Origin: Liolophura sinensis
Lineage: Eukaryota > Mollusca > Polyplacophora > Chitonida > Chitonidae
Reading direction: 5' to 3'
Length of the DNA stretch: 64,000 nucleotides
Assembly (NCBI RefSeq): GCF_032854445.1
Contig: NC_088295.1
Span: forward strand, 71,326,028-71,390,027
Made by a program: the position numbers and the translations under genes. Below the pieces are notes generated by a model, which did no database searches, had not been told where the DNA came from, and saw nothing but the letters and a program-made list of their open reading frames with translations. Positions 14,128-24,689 of this stretch are shown one piece after another. The number at the start of each line of letters is the position of its first letter. Within the stretch, counting starts at the first letter, position 1.

Positions 14128-14324
14128 CACACGAGTGAGTATTACTGCAAAGGCCAGAGAATAATGAAGCAGAGAATCTAGAAAGAAATACTGAAGACAG
14201 GCTTTGTGTAAGTTTGCAACTGAAACAAATGGCATCTTATCCACTTGCCTACTGAGGGCTCTCCGTGCCTACTGTCAATGTGGCCCAAGTGGTTCACCAT
14301 TCATTTGCCTCTTACCTGATCTTT

Positions 14325-14542
14325 TCAGTAACAGATGGTGACAGCGAATCTTCCTCGACAGCCGTAGCTGACCCAAACATAGCGCCTAGTCCAGCCGTAG
14401 GTTTTGCGATACTTGCAGCGGTTTTGGGACAATTCTTGCTTCAGTACAGCACGCCTGATGATTCCTTTGACGTAACACCTTTTGGTTTGATTGTTCACGC
14501 TGCTGCAAGTCAGCAACGTGGTTCTACACAAGGAAGCATCAC
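14325..14542 (-). CDS. Domain exon of the DUF3011-like gene
   Basis: Acceptor TTTGATTACAG ends at 14543. The exon encodes the whole six-cysteine domain and ends in TICY with stop TGA at 14327-14325. On the opposite strand a 98-codon frame (14265-14561) overlaps it, but that frame has no domain character and no splice support. Confidence 0.72.
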
Positions 14543-14950
14543 CTGTAATCAAAGTATATGAGTTCGGAATAAGTAGTAGACAGTACGCTTAAGTATTTGT
14601 TAAACATAAATGCAGTTAAACATAGGTAAAAAAAAATTTAAGATAATATACTATTATCAAAAATGTGCCACTTCATGTGGTCGTATCTCTAATGGTAATA
14701 ATACAGTTACATCATAGATGCATTCCCCAACATGTAGAACAGCTATAAATTTTACCTAGTAAAGAAGTTTTCCCAAAGTTTAAAAATAATAAAAAGAACC
14801 ATCTAAAACTTCCATCCATTAAATTCAAGTGCAAAATTTTTGAAAAGAAAGAAAGATCCAACATTAAACTCACTTTGGTGAATGAGAACAGCAAAGACCG
14901 CAGCAATGGTAAACAAAACGGTTGAATTCATCTTATTCGTGTCTTTTGTA
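14325..14950 (-). CDS. Small secreted cysteine-rich protein, single DUF3011-like domain (two coding exons)
   Basis: Coding exons 14874-14931 and 14325-14542 join in phase (one base plus two) to give a 91-residue protein. Residues 1 to about 19 (MNSTVLFTIAAVFAVLIHQ) form a typical signal peptide. The mature part has six Cys and carries RCYV, LKQELSQNRC, KTYGW, YVWVSYGCRGRF and AV near the end. This order (C-x-S...RCxV...LS...C...T-aromatic-G-aromatic...WV..GCR..FAV) is the pattern I know for DUF3011, a domain of unknown function best known in bacterial exported proteins. A further acceptor (TTTGCATTTCAG, exon from 14950) lies 19 bases before the ATG, so a non-coding first exon probably sits upstream. 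Role unknown; secretion and three disulfides are inferred. Confidence 0.72.
14874..14931 (-). CDS. Signal-peptide exon of the DUF3011-like gene
   Basis: ATG at 14931-14929 opens 19 codons of hydrophobic leader and ends CACCAAA before donor GTGAGT at 14873. Upstream, TTTGTTTCCTTTGCATTTCAG is a strong acceptor ending at 14951, so exon sequence starts at 14950 and the 5' UTR is probably spliced. Confidence 0.7.
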
Positions 14951-16429
14951 CTGAAATGCAAAGGAAACAAAAAAATAGATGGATAACACAGAAAGTGAGA
15001 GAATATGACCATTCAACATTTTTGAACAAATTACCCTTCAAGTTTAAAAATGTAAGGCCAGTGTCTTATATTCATTTTCCCATTGAAGTTTGGTTTTTAC
15101 TAGTCAAGCGTGATTTTTAATCTAAAATTTTACACCTTCTAAATTAGTCATTGATAATTTCCCATGAAGATTTTAATTTATGGCAATTTTCCTGCCCTAT
15201 GCTCTGCAGTTATACAACAATGGGCTGCTTTTCAAAGTATCATTTTATCATGCAGCGTCATCAAACAGGCAAAAGTGAATTAGAGACGTCGCAGTAAAAG
15301 GTTTCCCACTGTACATAAATTTCTGCTGCTACTGATGCGTTGCCGCCAAGGATCAAACATATAGCCTATCCGTTCCTTTAACAGTGAATGTTATTTAAAA
15401 TTACTGCATACTTTTTTGTGAATAAATGAAATTTGCTTTGTCAAACAAATTTTCCAAATGATGTTCAGTACCTGATTGTATTCCCTAAGTTTTAGCTGTA
15501 GACCCTATTTTTTTAGATTTAGTTTAAAGCAGCATTTTGGTAAATATGAGCTGCCCAGCCTACATAGGCTTCCAGCGACAAGTAGGCATTAGAGGTGATC
15601 ATACTTACCAACCGGTAACTGTTGTAAATCTTCTTCGATCTGGATGAACTTAGTTCAGGACAGATTATCTTATATAGGAGCTTTGCTTTCCGGGTGAGTT
15701 CTGTCTTCAACAATTTAAAGACAAAAGTCATTTGTCTCTTCTGCCTTAAAAAGCTGGCATTTTTTACTGCATTAAATCGTTTTTATGCTAAACTGTGAAT
15801 GAAATGAGACATGTTGCGATAATGAACATTGTAACCGGACAGCCTTACGTAACCATTGGCTGCTGGTCTGTTTCCGGGTATGCTAAAACATTACACGGTT
15901 GTACGCTAACACCCTTGTACTGGACATAAACAGGATGTTGACTGAACCGCAAACCTGTTATTTAGCTTTTAAGGTCTTTTTTGGGTCATTCTAATAGCTT
16001 CTATCTAATCAATCTAATAGCTTTGGTTTGTTTTTACGACAAAAGTCACGTAGACAATGACGAAGCTGTACATTCTTAAACCCTCTGCATCTTTATTGCA
16101 TTATAGCAATGTTTTTATCATTCATTTTCTGACTACTGTGTATTGAGAAGAAAAGGCATTCATAGATAGAATTTTTATCTTGAGAAGGAGCAATTTAAGG
16201 ACGTATGCATGCGTAATAGATATGGCTTTGTTAAGACTTAAGTTAAAACAATGAAGAGAAAGTATGACATTTTTTCAAGATTTCAGTACACTAAGTAAAC
16301 ATGAAGATGAACGTAACATTCTGGAAATTTGAGGTACGTTCACTAACACACAGTTGCTTGTTCCTATCATCCTCATTAACAAGCTTTTAACGGTTCAAAG
16401 TTTATATCATGATTTATTTATTGATTGAT
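14951..16429. other. Upstream region of the DUF3011-like gene
   Basis: Should contain its promoter and a non-coding first exon, since a strong acceptor ends at 14951. I could not place the transcription start. No TATA box stood out with confidence. Confidence 0.35.
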
Positions 16430-16690
16430 TTAATTGGTTTTTTAACGCCATACTCATCAATTTTTCACTTACAGTTCAGAGCCGCTGGAGTAAACCACCG
16501 ACCTTTAGCAAATTACTGACCAACTTTTCGACGTCTAACGTACAGATATGCACATCATGTTATATTGGGTAAACAGCCACACGAGCGTCGTTACGTTTTA
16601 TTGTCACGTTCCCTCTCCAAGGCCTGGTTTTCACCAGCACTTCATGCCTTGTAGCGATTTGAAGGCAAGTATTTTTAACCACTGGACAAC
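16430..16690 (-). mobile_element. SINE family B copy
   Basis: Plus strand: TTAATTGGTTTTTTAACGCC, ATACTCATCAATTTTTCACT, CGCTGGAGTAAACCACCGAC, then ACATCATGTTATATTGGGTA and a possible head near 16.62-16.69 kb. The 3' module is shared with families A and C. Confidence 0.7.
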
Positions 16691-17287
16691 GACTCCCCTT
16701 TCCGTTATATGAAAGTAGTGAATAATACCTTGGATAGCCGGTGTATTTAGCTTTTGGTGGTGTTTTGAATGGCTATTCCCACAAAGAAAGTTCACGAAAA
16801 TTTTTAAACAACAGAAAACCAATTAAGGAGTTAAATGCGAATGTCAACCATAATAACCGTATATTCCATTAATAGCATACTAAAGAAGAAATGGCATTAA
16901 GTAAACCCGGCAACTTCAAAATGGCAAAGTAAACATGTCCAAATGTATCACAAAATTTTCCTCAGTACAGGAAATTTCTGACATTTCTTATGTCACCCAA
17001 GAATAATTCATTTACATGTACATCATTAACATGACACCACCAGACATAACGAGAAGGAAACCATCGTACATACCTCGGAAACCGCAGTCGGATCGACTGC
17101 AGGTGGACTTCATTGATGAACAGGTAATCCAAGTATAGGAGAAGCCATTGGGCGGCATAATCAGTAATCGCCATTTCTTCTACTTACATATTTGAGTGTA
17201 TTACTAGTACGTTATTTTAAACCATACCATCGAGTTCGGTCTTTATGGTCGCGTCAAACAAACCTCATCAGAAGAGGTAGTTCTTGA

Positions 17288-17405
17288 TCAATCTGACTAG
17301 TGTTTAACGCCGTACTAAAGAAGTTTCCACTTATACAAAGGCCATAACGTTTATAGAAAGAGGAAGTCTGATGGCTTGGAGTAAACCACCAACCTTTGGC
17401 AATTA
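17288..17405 (-). mobile_element. SINE family B fragment
   Basis: GTGTTTAACGCCGTACTAAA, GAAGTTTCCACTTATACAAA, GGAGTAAACCACCAACCTTT. The head is absent. Confidence 0.75.
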
Positions 17406-18331
17406 CAGGGTGACCCAAAATGAATGTAACCAGTAACATGGTAAATAATGTGGCTGTATAATTGTCAATTCTCAGATTTGGCTAGAAGAGTAAATAAGAA
17501 AGCGGTTAAGCATAGTTGTTTCTAAAAAAAAAGTATTTTGAGATCAAATCGTTTAATCCGCGCAATCAAACGTTTAAAGACAGTTCCGTTTTAACTCTTA
17601 CGCGTACAAAAGCAGAATATAAAACACACCTCCGTCATATAAATGAATTATAGAATTAAAGTATTTTTTAGCTCGGCCTAAAACATCAATAAAATAAATG
17701 TAAAACTTTAAAGCCCAATAACTATTACATCGCCCTCAGGAGAGTCAGTGTCTCTAGATGGAGAGAAATGTCCGCACTTCACCCTAACTGACGGAGATCG
17801 ACACTTACGGAAAACATAATACAGCTAATCGAATGACATGATGGATGCCGTATATGCACTGTGGATCTTGAGTATCATTTGTTAAGTTGCCCTTAGCTAA
17901 GTGCACTTTATATCTCTACAACATACCTTGTCGTGTGGTAGTACAGGGCAAACTTAGCTAAGTGAAGTTCATGAAACCGACCCCAGTCGACATCATTTCA
18001 TAAACAAAAGAAGCCAATTGTATAATCATGAATTATTAGAAAGAAATAACATTTATTTTTATTACATGAAATACATATACTTTGTAACAGAAAGGGTGCT
18101 GTATAATGCAGTCACATGACACGATTGGAACACTTCTTGTTTTAATGTCCGATTAATAATAAATCTGTCATCTGGAAACAATGTTAAGAACATATGCGTA
18201 TTTAATATCATTATTTTATAAATTTTATAAACCAGAAAAGTATGAATGAGGATTTTGGCTATAAAAGCCATGTACGTATACACAAGATTAATGGTTGTGA
18301 CAAAATGTGACCAATGCTCAATATTATCTTT

Positions 18332-18333
<2 letters not shown>
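17406..18333. other. Gene-less stretch
   Basis: AT-rich. A short partly palindromic motif with CTTAGCTAAGTG occurs at about 17893 and 17950, 57 bases apart. Otherwise nothing. Confidence 0.4.

Positions 18334-18407
<74 letters not shown>
18334..18407. repeat. (CA)37 microsatellite
   Basis: Uninterrupted CA dinucleotides over 74 bases. A minus-strand frame through it (18062-18595) shows a run of alternating Val-Cys, an artefact of the repeat. Confidence 0.98.
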
Positions 18408-18409
<2 letters not shown>

Positions 18410-18448
18410 ATCACTATTTTCACACACGCACACAGGCAAGCTCTCGGA

Positions 18449-18585
18449 GACTCCACGAACTCTCTTCTTTAACACGACGCTGATGCTCACTCTCTCATTT
18501 CCACACTCACGCAGTCCACGAACTCTCTTCTTTAACACGACGCTGATACTCACTCTCTCATTTACACACTCATGCAGTCCATGAG
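18449..18585. repeat. 63-bp tandem doublet
   Basis: The block TCCACGAACTCTCTTCTTTA with the following ACACGACGCTGAT and CACTCTCTCATTT recurs 63 bases on (18452 and 18515). Because 63 is a multiple of three, the minus frame shows a 21-residue repeat. Confidence 0.9.
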
Positions 18586-18681
18586 AAACATTCATTTAGT
18601 AAATCCCGCTCATAAACATCCAGGCCCACACACGCACATACACAATCCATGCAAGTTCTTTCTTAAAAAGCACAATCAGAG

Positions 18682-19990
18682 ACCAGAGCATTTGGTGATA
18701 CTCTGGCTGCTGTCCACCAGTACAATGAAGGATGGGAGCATTTGGTGATACTCTGGCTGCTGTCCACCAGTACAATGAGAGATAAGAGCATTTGGTGATA
18801 CTCTGGCTGCTGTCCACCAGCACAATGAGAGATGGGAGCATTTGGTGATACTCTGGCTGCTGTCCACCAGTACAATCAGGGATGGGAGCATTTGGTGATA
18901 CTCTGGCTGCTGTCCACCAGTACAATGAGAGATGGGAGCATTTGGTGATACTCTGGCTGCTGTCCACCAGTACAATGAAGGATGGGAGCATTTGGTGATA
19001 CTCTGGCTGCTGTCCACCAGCACAATGAGAGATAAGAGCATTTGGTGATACTCTGGCTGTTGTCCACCAGTACAATGAAGGATGGGAGCATTTGGTAACA
19101 CTATGGCTGTTGTCCACCAGTTTAAGGGATGGTGATACTCTGGCTGCTCTCCACCAGTACAGTGAGGTATGTGGGCATTTGGTGATAATCTGGCTGTTGT
19201 TTACCAGTACAATGAGCGATGGGAGTATTTTAGGATACTCTGGCTGCTGTCCACCAGTACAATGAGAGATAAGAGCATTTGGTGATACTCTGGCTGCTGT
19301 CCACCAGTACAATCAGGGATGGGAGCATTTGGTGATACTCTGGCTGCTGTCCACCAGTACAATGAGAGATAAGAGCATTTGGTGATACTCTGGCTGTTGT
19401 CCACCAGTACAATGAGAGATGGGAGCATTTGGTGATACTCTGGCTGCTGTCCACCAGTACAATGAGAGATAGGAGCATTTGGTGATACTCTGGCTGCTGT
19501 CCACCAGTACGATGAGAGATGGGAGCATTTGGTGATACTCTGGCTGCTGTCCACCAGTACAATGAAGGATGGGAGCATTTGGTGATACTCTGGCTGCTGT
19601 CCACCAGCACAATGAGAGATAAGAGCATTTGGTGATACTCTGGCTGTTGTCCACTAGTACAATGAAGGATGGGAGCATTTGGTAACACTATGGCTGTTGT
19701 CCACCAGTTTAAGGGATGGTGATACTCTGGCTGCTCTCCACCAGTACAGTGAGGTATGTGGGCATTTGGTGATAATCTGGCTGTTGTTTACCAGTACAAT
19801 GAGCGATGGGAGTATTTTAGGATACTCTGGCTGCTGTCCACCAGTACAAAGGGAGATACTAGCACTTGGTAACACTCTGGCTGCTATCCACCAGTACATT
19901 TAAAGATGGGAGCATCTGGTGATACTCTGGCGGCTATCCACCAGTACATTTAGAGATAGGAGCATTTGGTGATACTCTGGCTGCTACAAC
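18682..19990. repeat. 50-bp minisatellite, about 26 units, with 587-bp higher-order duplication
   Basis: The unit core GGTGATACTCTGGCTGCTGT recurs every 50 bases, with CCACCAGTACAATGA in the remainder. A distinctive block of variant units (one beginning TTTAAGGGAT) appears at 19121 and again at 19708, a 587-base higher-order period. On the minus strand most units lack stops in all three frames, so frames up to 238 codons arise with a 50-residue peptide period. Nothing suggests these are translated. Confidence 0.97.
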
Positions 19991-20360
19991 GGATATAACG
20001 GATCTGTAATGACTTACATCATCAGATATATTTCACTAAGTCTATGCAATGTGAAGAAAAGTTAAATGGTTTGATTAAGCTGAGCACGTGCTAACACCCT
20101 GTGCACGCTGTACTTGCCCAGTCTAGAATGCTGCTGTCGCCTCCACGGAAGAGGCTGATCGGCAAAATGCCATGGGGAAGAGAACAAGCGGCCCACAATG
20201 TGTTCGGGAAATAGGTCCTCCTTCACAGTGAAACAGGCCAGATCCAGATTATATCAGAGCAAGGATTGCGGAAAGAAATATTATGAAGATAGTAGACTAT
20301 TGTTCAGTTGTACATGTGAATATGATATATGGGATACATTTATACATTCGCAAAGGTTAG

Positions 20361-20402
20361 TATTTATTTCATTTATTTCATTTATTTCATTTATTTCATA
20401 CA
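20361..20402 (-). terminator. Repeated AATAAA polyadenylation signals in a 9-bp ATTTCATTT repeat
   Basis: The plus strand reads TATTTATTTCATTTATTTC and so on, giving four AATAAA hexamers on the minus strand just downstream of the candidate stop at 20430. It is also a simple 9-10 bp tandem repeat, so the signal could be chance. Confidence 0.4.
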
Positions 20403-20429
20403 TGCTTAACAGTGTACGCAACAAGCCAT

Positions 20430-21089
20430 TCAGACGGCACTTCCATATACCTTGTCTGGGGTAACCATGTTTCCCTGCTCAAATGAATCACTTTGAATTC
20501 CGCTTTTCTCGTCATAGACTAAAATCACAGAAAAAGTTAACAAATAAACATTTACATATGAAACTAGAAATGAAAAGATAGGCCTGTTCAACCGACTCAA
20601 CCGACACGCACATGAAGACGTAATACAATTAAGCTCAGCGTATATGTTTATACGATGCATATCCCTAAGAAAATTTTCATTTTTTTTTGTATGGATTTAG
20701 AAAGATCTCCACCATCAAGTAATAATATTTAAATTAAAACTATGCTGCATGATTAAAAACAGTGAGGTTGAATGGGTAATTCATTCCAATAATAGTATAA
20801 CCCAGACGTGAAACACACGGGTTTGTCTTTCATACACATGAATATCTCACTTATACGACGGCAACCAGCATTACGGTGGGAGGAAACCGGGCAGACCCAG
20901 GGGGAAACCCACCACCATCCGTACGTTGCCTGCAGACCTTTCCACATTTACACAAGGAGATGAAAGGCGAATTTTAATAAATAATAAATAAATGTACTGG
21001 AACTGACCAAAATTGTATATAAAGTGAGACTTACTGCCAATAATTCTGATGAAACCGTCAAACTGGGCGTTCATATTTAGGCATACTGC
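20430..21089 (-). CDS. Two candidate 3' exons of an unrecognised gene
   Basis: Exon 21035-21089 has acceptor TTTCCATTTCAG and donor GTAAGT and encodes AVCLNMNAQFDGFIRIIG plus one base. Exon 20430-20518 has acceptor TTTTTCTGTGATTTTAG, supplies the two missing bases, and encodes YDEKSGIQSDSFEQGNMV then TPDKVYGSAV and a stop. AATAAA copies follow 27-70 bases after the stop. Phase agreement, strong splice sites and the polyadenylation signals favour a real gene end. No family is recognised and upstream exons were not found, so function is unknown. A SINE fragment (20829-20946) sits in the intron. Confidence 0.4.
20829..20946 (-). mobile_element. SINE family A fragment
   Basis: AATATCTCACTTATACGACG, CAGCATTACGGTGGGAGGAA, ACCGGGCAGACCCAGGGGGA: the family A body without tail or head. 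It lies in the intron of the candidate 20.4-21.1 kb gene. Confidence 0.8.
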
Positions 21090-21666
21090 CTGAAATGGAA
21101 ACATATAATTATATGAATGTGAAACGACACTTCAGAAAGGAGCATTACGCTTTTTCAAGTGTAACAAAACACACATGACAGTCCAACACGTTATACTGTG
21201 AAACACTCTGCTTTGAACACAAAGGCGCCAGAAGTCATATATGAAACGCGCATACACATTCAGTCACCTGGCTAATATTTCTGTGATCATTATAATACAC
21301 GCATTCAAGCTTTAAAAAAGTTACACATCTGTTTAACGTGGAAGTCCTTATTACAGGTGTAGCCCAATTTGATGTGACATCTGTGTATTGTGCTGAGATT
21401 CACAAATACTATTCTAAACAATTCCATTGTAACTACGAAGGCAATAACATTTCTTTAACAAATATTATATAATAGTAGTTGCAATTAGTCTAATCTACTT
21501 TATACTGTGTATGCTGATCTAAGAACCTCAGTAGTTTAACATGTATGTGTTAGTAGACCTACACACAACTAGAAATAAGCCCCTATATATACCACTGGGT
21601 TATCATTAAATACCACAAAACACTAGTCAGGTGTTCTTCACATCAAGATGTAAACACATTTTCTCA

Positions 21667-21853
21667 TTTATTATTTATTTATACATTAGTGAATATTGTT
21701 CTCGTGAAAGGTAGAAAGAGGATATTGCACAGTGAAGGCTGAATACCATAAATATTGTTCGAGTGAGATGTGGAAATGATCGTTTCTACCTTTTATGAGA
21801 ACAATATTTATGGTATTCAACCTTCACTGAGCAATATTCTGTTTATTATTTAT
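21667..21853. repeat. Foldback hairpin (arms 21720-21780 and 21781-21840) between 12-bp direct repeats
   Basis: The arms pair over about 60 bases with almost no loop: AGTGAAGGCTGAATACCATA on the left against TATGGTATTCAACCTTCACT on the right, and both carry ATATTG and CAATAT ends. TTTATTATTTAT flanks the structure at 21667-21678 and 21842-21853, as a target duplication would. A third, partial copy of the inner arm lies at 21691-21717 (AATATTGTTCTCGTGAAAGG). Confidence 0.8.
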
Positions 21854-22582
21854 ATCCTGACATTATCTCTACATGTATATAAATGCGTATCAGTTTATCT
21901 GTTGCATTCGTGCAAAAAAAAAGCATGAGAAACATCTTCGTCGTATTTCTGATTCTATTCATACGCTCTGCAATTTCGTTCACGTCCACAAAACGTTTTT
22001 GCAGTTTTAAACGCCTTCTGTAAGTAATTATACATTTTACAGGAGTTTAATGCTGACGCAATATGGGTATTTACGTAAATTAAGCACATGAAGAATTTCT
22101 ACCTCTTTTTTTGCGAACTATATACCGCGCGGATGTGCACGGCCTTGTGATGCGGCCCAGGAAGATTTCACGGTGACTGCATGAAGTGACAATGAGGTCG
22201 AGAGGCCAAATTTGACGACAAATGCTGTATTCTGAAGTCTGGTGTATTGTTTCATGATATACAGTTTACATGTGAGCGGCGCGTGCGGTAGTGACCTAGT
22301 GGTTGTGAGTTTTAACACTGGCTGACAGCTTATATCCCCTCGCCAAGAATTTCAACATTTCATTAATAAAATTCATACCTGCCATTTTTAAACAAATTCC
22401 AATTTTCTTAACCATACATCAGTGCACTAAAAATTACTGGCTGACAGCGAAACACTACTTTACACTTAAAAATACACAGAATTACTTTCGTCCCTAAAAG
22501 CGAAAATGATAACATGGTCCTATATCTATAGCCGACCATCAGTACCCGAGGAGATCACTTGTCTTTAGCCAATATGGCATAC
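21854..22582. other. Stretch with a GC-richer patch
   Basis: A patch at about 22120-22285 is clearly GC-richer than its surroundings and open on the minus strand (22118-22318), which could be an exon. Neither reading frame gives a recognisable domain. Confidence 0.3.
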
Positions 22583-22689
22583 ATCTGAATATGCGGATAT
22601 AGTTCCCTCCCACCATAACGCTGGCGGCCGTGGTACAAGTGAAAATATTCTTATGTAGGGCGTAAAACACCAATCAAATAAATAAATAG
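22583..22689 (+). mobile_element. SINE family A 3' half
   Basis: TTCCCTCCCACCATAACGCT, GGCGGCCGTGGTACAAGTGA, GGCGTAAAACACCAATCAAA and an AAATAAAT tail. Confidence 0.85.
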
Positions 22690-22744
22690 AAAAATAAACA
22701 TACATCTGTTATGCAAGAAGTGGGAAAGTTTGTTTGTTACATGT

Positions 22745-22850
22745 CAGCGGCCGACGGTTTACTCAGGGATGTTGTTTCCTCCCCACACATAACTGGTTAT
22801 AAGTGAAATAGTCGTGCCTCACCGTCGGGTTTGGTGTACTGATATTGACT
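22745..22850 (+). mobile_element. Possible very degraded SINE family A copy
   Basis: TTTCCTCCCCACACATAACT and TTATAAGTGAAATAG keep the order of the family A body, but the 3' end is too diverged to be sure. Confidence 0.35.
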
Positions 22851-23384
22851 GATTTGTTTTTACGGTTCCACCTGATATTTAGTTTAGAATCGATAAATTA
22901 TTATTTATTAATCCAAGTTTGACTTATTAATCTTCGTGTAGCTGTACTGTTGAGTTTTTACCATTTCCATTTATTAGTAATACTGTAAATTTAATAGACT
23001 GATTAATTCCATGGAGTTCTATATGTGGCTATCTTTGTGTATAGTACACCAGTCTAATGCTTGGTCATTTATTTTAACGATTATATATGAGATAACAGGT
23101 GCGTGATTTATTTCTACAGAGGACTCGATCCCTCACGCATCACTTATACATCAATCCAATGTTAATATTAAAGAGCATGGTGTCTCGTTAGCAGAACACT
23201 TCGGAGTTGCTCGGTTTAGTCCTAATAAACTAAATACATGTAAGATGGTTTAACCCTTCAGAATCTTCAGAAGCGAAAGAAATCGTCTTTTTATGCCCTT
23301 TAACCTTTGTTTGCTGAAACTGTGAGCATCGAGAAGACGATGCCTTGTGTCAGTTTATATTGTCATTATAGGAGAGCTGGTACA

Positions 23385-23735
23385 GTGAGGTTTGCTGCCA
23401 CCGTGAGGTATGCTGTCACGGTGAAATATGGTGCTACAGTGAGGTACCCTGCACTGTGGGATATGCGGCCGCAAGCAGTGAGGTATGTTGCTACTTTGAG
23501 ACAAGCTGCTACTGTAAGATATGCTGCTATAGTAAGGTTTGCTATTACTGTGAGGTAGAGTTCTACAGTGAGGTTTTCTGTTACCATAATGTATGCTGCT
23601 ACAGTGAGCCATGTTGCTGCAGTGAGGTATGCTGGCACTGTGAGATATGCTGGTATAGTGAGGTTTGCTGATACTGTAAGGTATGCTGCTATAGTGAGGT
23701 ATGCTGCTATAGTGAGATATGCTGCCAGAGTGATG
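23385..23735. repeat. ~18-bp degenerate minisatellite, about 19 units
   Basis: TGCTGCTATAGTGAGGTA-like units run through this block with many substitutions. Frames on both strands (23307-23671) show Cys/Tyr-Ser-Glu-Val or Ser/His-rich patterns that come only from the repeat. Confidence 0.8.
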
Positions 23736-24689
23736 TAGACCGTCTGGACAGAGCTATAGACAACGTCACGGTATAAGAATAACTTGATGAAAACTCGAGG
23801 TTAACAAATAAGCATTCTGCACGAAGTGAACACTGATAAGTGTATAAAATATCTTCAACTACCAATAGGTATACACAAAATTTGGGAACTGGATATCACA
23901 CGTGGGAAGGCTTGTCAGTAAATTACCACACCGGTTCCGCTCCCTTCTCCCCATCTGTTGTGTTCATAAAACTGACGCCTGACGTATAAGATGGGAATGG
24001 ACTAATCGCGCTCACGACAAATAAAATAAATGGCAAATATAATCAGGCCACAACAACAGTTGCTCTTGGCAGTATATGATTTCAGAAGGCAGGCCTTATA
24101 GTATTGTTAATATTATCTGCATTGAAAGGCTGAGCGATATAATGTTCTTAATGTTTCCTAATTAAGAAATCTGATCGTGTAAATTATATAAACTTATATT
24201 TCAGTGATGGAGAAATGTTGGGAGAATTATCAACACGTTTTAACGGATGAATGTCGATACCCGGATTCGAGTATATGCTCGGCAGCTGTACAACCCCGGA
24301 AATAAACTCTAATAAATCTTTGTAGTTATCTGATAATTTTTCTGTATTCAGAGGCGAGCTAGCTGCTATTCCTCTCTCTTTGCAGTTTGTGGCTGATTTT
24401 TTATCAAGGCCGTCCTAAGACTACCAGGCTTCATGATTGGCACTTAAAAACTTTGTGTGACATAGTCCTTTTTTACTCGATATCTTACCTTTGATTACCC
24501 TTTTCTGTGGTACACAGACATGTCTGGACTGGGTGCCTGGTCATGTGTAGAGTCCATTGAATGAAGCAGATGATGCCTTATAGCAAGGTGTTCCCTAGCC
24601 GGTAGGTACCTATTATATTGCAGGCCAGGGGAGTCAAAAGTTTGATTTATAATTTATCTATGTTGCCTTCGCGAATAAATCCCAGATTC

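Noticed and set aside
14265-14561. 98-codon plus-strand frame with a hydrophobic stretch
   Set aside because: Antisense to the DUF3011-like exon, which has splice sites, a signal exon and a matching domain.
18062-18595. 177-codon minus-strand frame with a Val-Cys run
   Set aside because: It is a read-through of the (CA)37 microsatellite and the 63-bp doublet; no start context, signal or domain.
18596-19688. Long minus-strand frames (up to 238 codons) rich in GGQQPEYHQML-type repeats
   Set aside because: They are the 50-bp minisatellite read in three frames. The same DNA gives three unrelated-looking frames, so none is favoured as coding.
18682-19990. CRISPR-like array of direct repeats
   Set aside because: Units are contiguous 50-bp repeats with no unique spacers, in a eukaryotic genome.
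23307-23671. Cysteine-rich plus-strand frame resembling a toxin-like or metallothionein-like peptide
   Set aside because: The Cys pattern follows the 18-bp degenerate repeat and frames on both strands are equally open.
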